Below, piece by piece: positions 49,840 to 51,185 of a DNA stretch of 51,185 bases. The translations under genes were made by a program, and so were the position numbers. This stretch comes from an uncultured Mollicutes bacterium (GTDB lineage Bacteria > Bacillota_I > Bacilli_A > RF39 > UBA660), in assembly GCA_900557675.1 (NCBI GenBank), contig USTO01000001.1, positions 1 through 51,185 of the forward strand. The letters run 5' to 3'. Position 1 is the stretch's first letter, and every line of letters starts with the position of its first letter. Under the pieces are notes generated by a model. That model was not told the DNA's origin. It ran no database searches and saw only the letters and a program-made list of their open reading frames with translations.

Positions 49840-51142
49840 TAACATCATTGGTAGTTTAGTATTAAGTATTGGAAGTATATATTATGCTCGTATTGCTCTT
49901 AAAGATGAAGAAAAAATTTACAAACCCAAATACATTTTGTCAATCATCTTTCTTACCACAGTTTATACAATAGTGTTTCTAAATTGTGAAGGAGGCATAA
50001 GGTCAATAATAAACTTTATAGTTTATGTTGCTGTGTATAGAAGATTATTTAATATAAGTGTCTCAAAGGCCATATTACTAACATTTATTTATTCTATAAT
50101 ATTAATAGTACCAGATTTGATAACTTTATTTGTGGCCGTTGATGTAGTTGGAATTAGTAAAGAATACTATTATAATAAATTTGCAGGTACGGCACTAGCA
50201 AATATTGTAGTGTGTTCTGGATTTGCTTTATTAACATTTATTGGTCAAAAACATCTTCAACGACTTTTTAGACATAAACTGGAAAGTAGTATAGTAAATG
50301 TAATATATTCAATTGGAACTTTTACTTGTGTAGTAGTTGTATTTTACAAAATTATTGAAGAATTTCAAGAAATAACTCATTCTGACACACTTATATTAGT
50401 AATTATGATTATTGTTTTTATAACAATTCTTATGAGTTATTATAAAGCTAAAATTAGTAAACAAAAAACTGTTGCCAAATATGATAAAATGCTTGAATTT
50501 ATAAAAATATATGAAACAGAGATTGAAACCCAAAGAGTAAATAATCACGAAATAAAAAATCAATTTACTACCATAAAATCAATGATGCTCGATGGAGTAA
50601 GTATTGAAGAAATAGTAGCATATATAGATGAAATATATGGAGATATTAGAAAAATAAATAATCAAGAATACGCAAAGTTAACATATCTACCTGCTAATGG
50701 CATCAAAGGCCTTCTATACTTTAAAATAGATGAAGCAAAATCCAAAGGTATAAATGTATCTGTAAATATATCTTCCAAAATAACAAACTCTATAATAACC
50801 ACTCTTGATATCAAGGAATTTAAAAACCTCGGAAAATTACTAGGAGTATTTATAGATAATGCCATTGAAGCAAGTATAAAAACTCCTGAGAAAGCCATTG
50901 GAATAGAAATGTATACAACAGGTGGTGGTGTTGAAATAATAATGAGTAACACTTTTTCTGGTACTATTGATGAAAAAGTTGGGAAGGAAAAATATTCTAC
51001 TAAGGGGAAACATCGAGGTCACGGATTATTACTCGCAAATAATATCATAGAACAAAATAGCATATTTGAAATACATAGGGAAATAATAAATGTAATATAT
51101 GTTCAAACATTATTAATTAAAGAACAAAAAAATCAAGTCTAA
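49823..51142 (+). CDS. AgrC-like GHKL sensor histidine kinase
   Basis: 439-residue kinase. Five to six membrane helices occupy residues ~1-210. A coiled linker and the phospho-acceptor motif follow (VNNHEIKNQFTTIKSMM, His in NHEIKNQ). The GHKL ATPase domain has the N-box GVFIDNAIEASIKTPEKAI and the G-box STKGKHRGHGLLLANNII. This is the AgrC/HPK10 type that reads a cyclic or linear peptide. The start is a TTG at 49823 inside the regulator gene, with AAAAGG about 12 nt before it, so the exact start is uncertain. Codon use is T-richer than in most of the window, which may mean recent transfer. Confidence 0.85.
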   Translation: MQSILSNIIGSLVLSIGSIYYARIALKDEEKIYKPKYILSIIFLTTVYTIVFLNCEGGIRSIINFIVYVAVYRRLFNISVSKAILLTFIYSIILIVPDLITLFVAVDVVGISKEYYYNKFAGTALANIVVCSGFALLTFIGQKHLQRLFRHKLESSIVNVIYSIGTFTCVVVVFYKIIEEFQEITHSDTLILVIMIIVFITILMSYYKAKISKQKTVAKYDKMLEFIKIYETEIETQRVNNHEIKNQFTTIKSMMLDGVSIEEIVAYIDEIYGDIRKINNQEYAKLTYLPANGIKGLLYFKIDEAKSKGINVSVNISSKITNSIITTLDIKEFKNLGKLLGVFIDNAIEASIKTPEKAIGIEMYTTGGGVEIIMSNTFSGTIDEKVGKEKYSTKGKHRGHGLLLANNIIEQNSIFEIHREIINVIYVQTLLIKEQKNQV

Positions 51143-51155
51143 AAAACTTGATTTT
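51129..51155 (+). terminator. Possible terminator of the two-component operon
   Basis: AAAATCAAG (51129-51137) with CTTGATTTT (51147-51155), 9 bp around the kinase stop. No long T-run follows, so it is a weak call. Confidence 0.5.
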
Positions 51156-51185
51156 AAAATTTTGAAAAACAATTGAAAAAGTTAT

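Noticed and set aside
1..51185. Genetic code 4 (TGA read as Trp), suggested by very rare TGA stops
   Set aside because: Conserved tryptophans are TGG and conserved genes show no internal TGA, so the standard code fits.
1..51185. tRNA genes
   Set aside because: I found no cloverleaf with a GTTCRA-type T-loop and CCA-like end in any gap.

Overview
The window is a gene-dense segment from a low-GC, endospore-forming member of the Bacillota. SpoIVA, pro-sigma-K, a CotD-like coat protein, a GerA/GerC/GerB germinant receptor and a CtpB-type protease all point to late sporulation and germination. The gene orders gpsB-rnpB, rodZ/ymfM-pgsA-recA-rny, ftsY-ylxM and cdaA-cdaR are Bacilli-like. I infer an uncultured, small-genome Bacilli or Erysipelotrichia-type organism, probably gut-associated; the sequence does not allow a genus. 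Conserved tryptophans use TGG and genes read intact with the standard bacterial code. TGA is almost never used as a stop.

Layout. 1-6.2 kb: the end of spoIVA, hup, dusB, an RDD membrane protein, a lysyl-tRNA synthetase with an extra C-terminal tRNA-binding domain, a YfcC-type permease and rpmB. 6.3-12.7 kb: sigK, then gpsB, RNase P RNA, a RodZ-like protein, pgsA, recA, rny and ftsY. 12.7-17.7 kb: a poorly characterised block with ylxM, two small membrane proteins, a stand-alone Clp-type AAA+ ATPase, and convergent genes for a DUF1292-like protein, a 763-residue repeat protein and a 203-residue orphan. 17.8-20.4 kb: a complete NMT1/SsuA-type ABC transporter, followed by an unusual three-copy inverted repeat. 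20.4-30.3 kb: hemolysin III, htpG under a CIRCE-like operator, hsp20, a sirtuin, a SWIM-SNF2 helicase, an orphan protein coupled to an RluA-type pseudouridine synthase, a CmpB-like membrane protein and a degenerate FtsK/SpoIIIE-like protein.

30.4-30.8 kb holds no protein gene. It has a near-consensus promoter, several possible helices including a pseudoknot, and a strong terminator: a candidate structured RNA of about 363 nt that I cannot assign to a known class. A CotD-like gene and a phage-type lysis cassette (small ORF, M23 endolysin, holin) follow. 32.6-40.9 kb: cdaA-cdaR, a diacylglycerol kinase, dCMP deaminase, a TGS-uridine kinase, a small surface protein, ackA and nrnA. 40.9-42.4 kb: transposon debris and a tnpB element with a putative omegaRNA, inserted just before hpf. 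43-47.6 kb: an esterase and the germinant receptor operon, both on the minus strand. 47.7-51.1 kb: ctpB and an AgrA/AgrC-type two-component system.

Links between genes: sigK, ctpB, spoIVA, cotD-like and the ger genes form a late-sporulation and germination set. CdaA/CdaR make and control c-di-AMP, and NrnA may clear its breakdown product. htpG and hsp20 form a likely stress operon. The best candidates for something undescribed are the RNA at 30.4 kb with the pseudo-FtsK gene beside it, the block at 12.7-17.7 kb, and the lysis cassette beside a coat gene.
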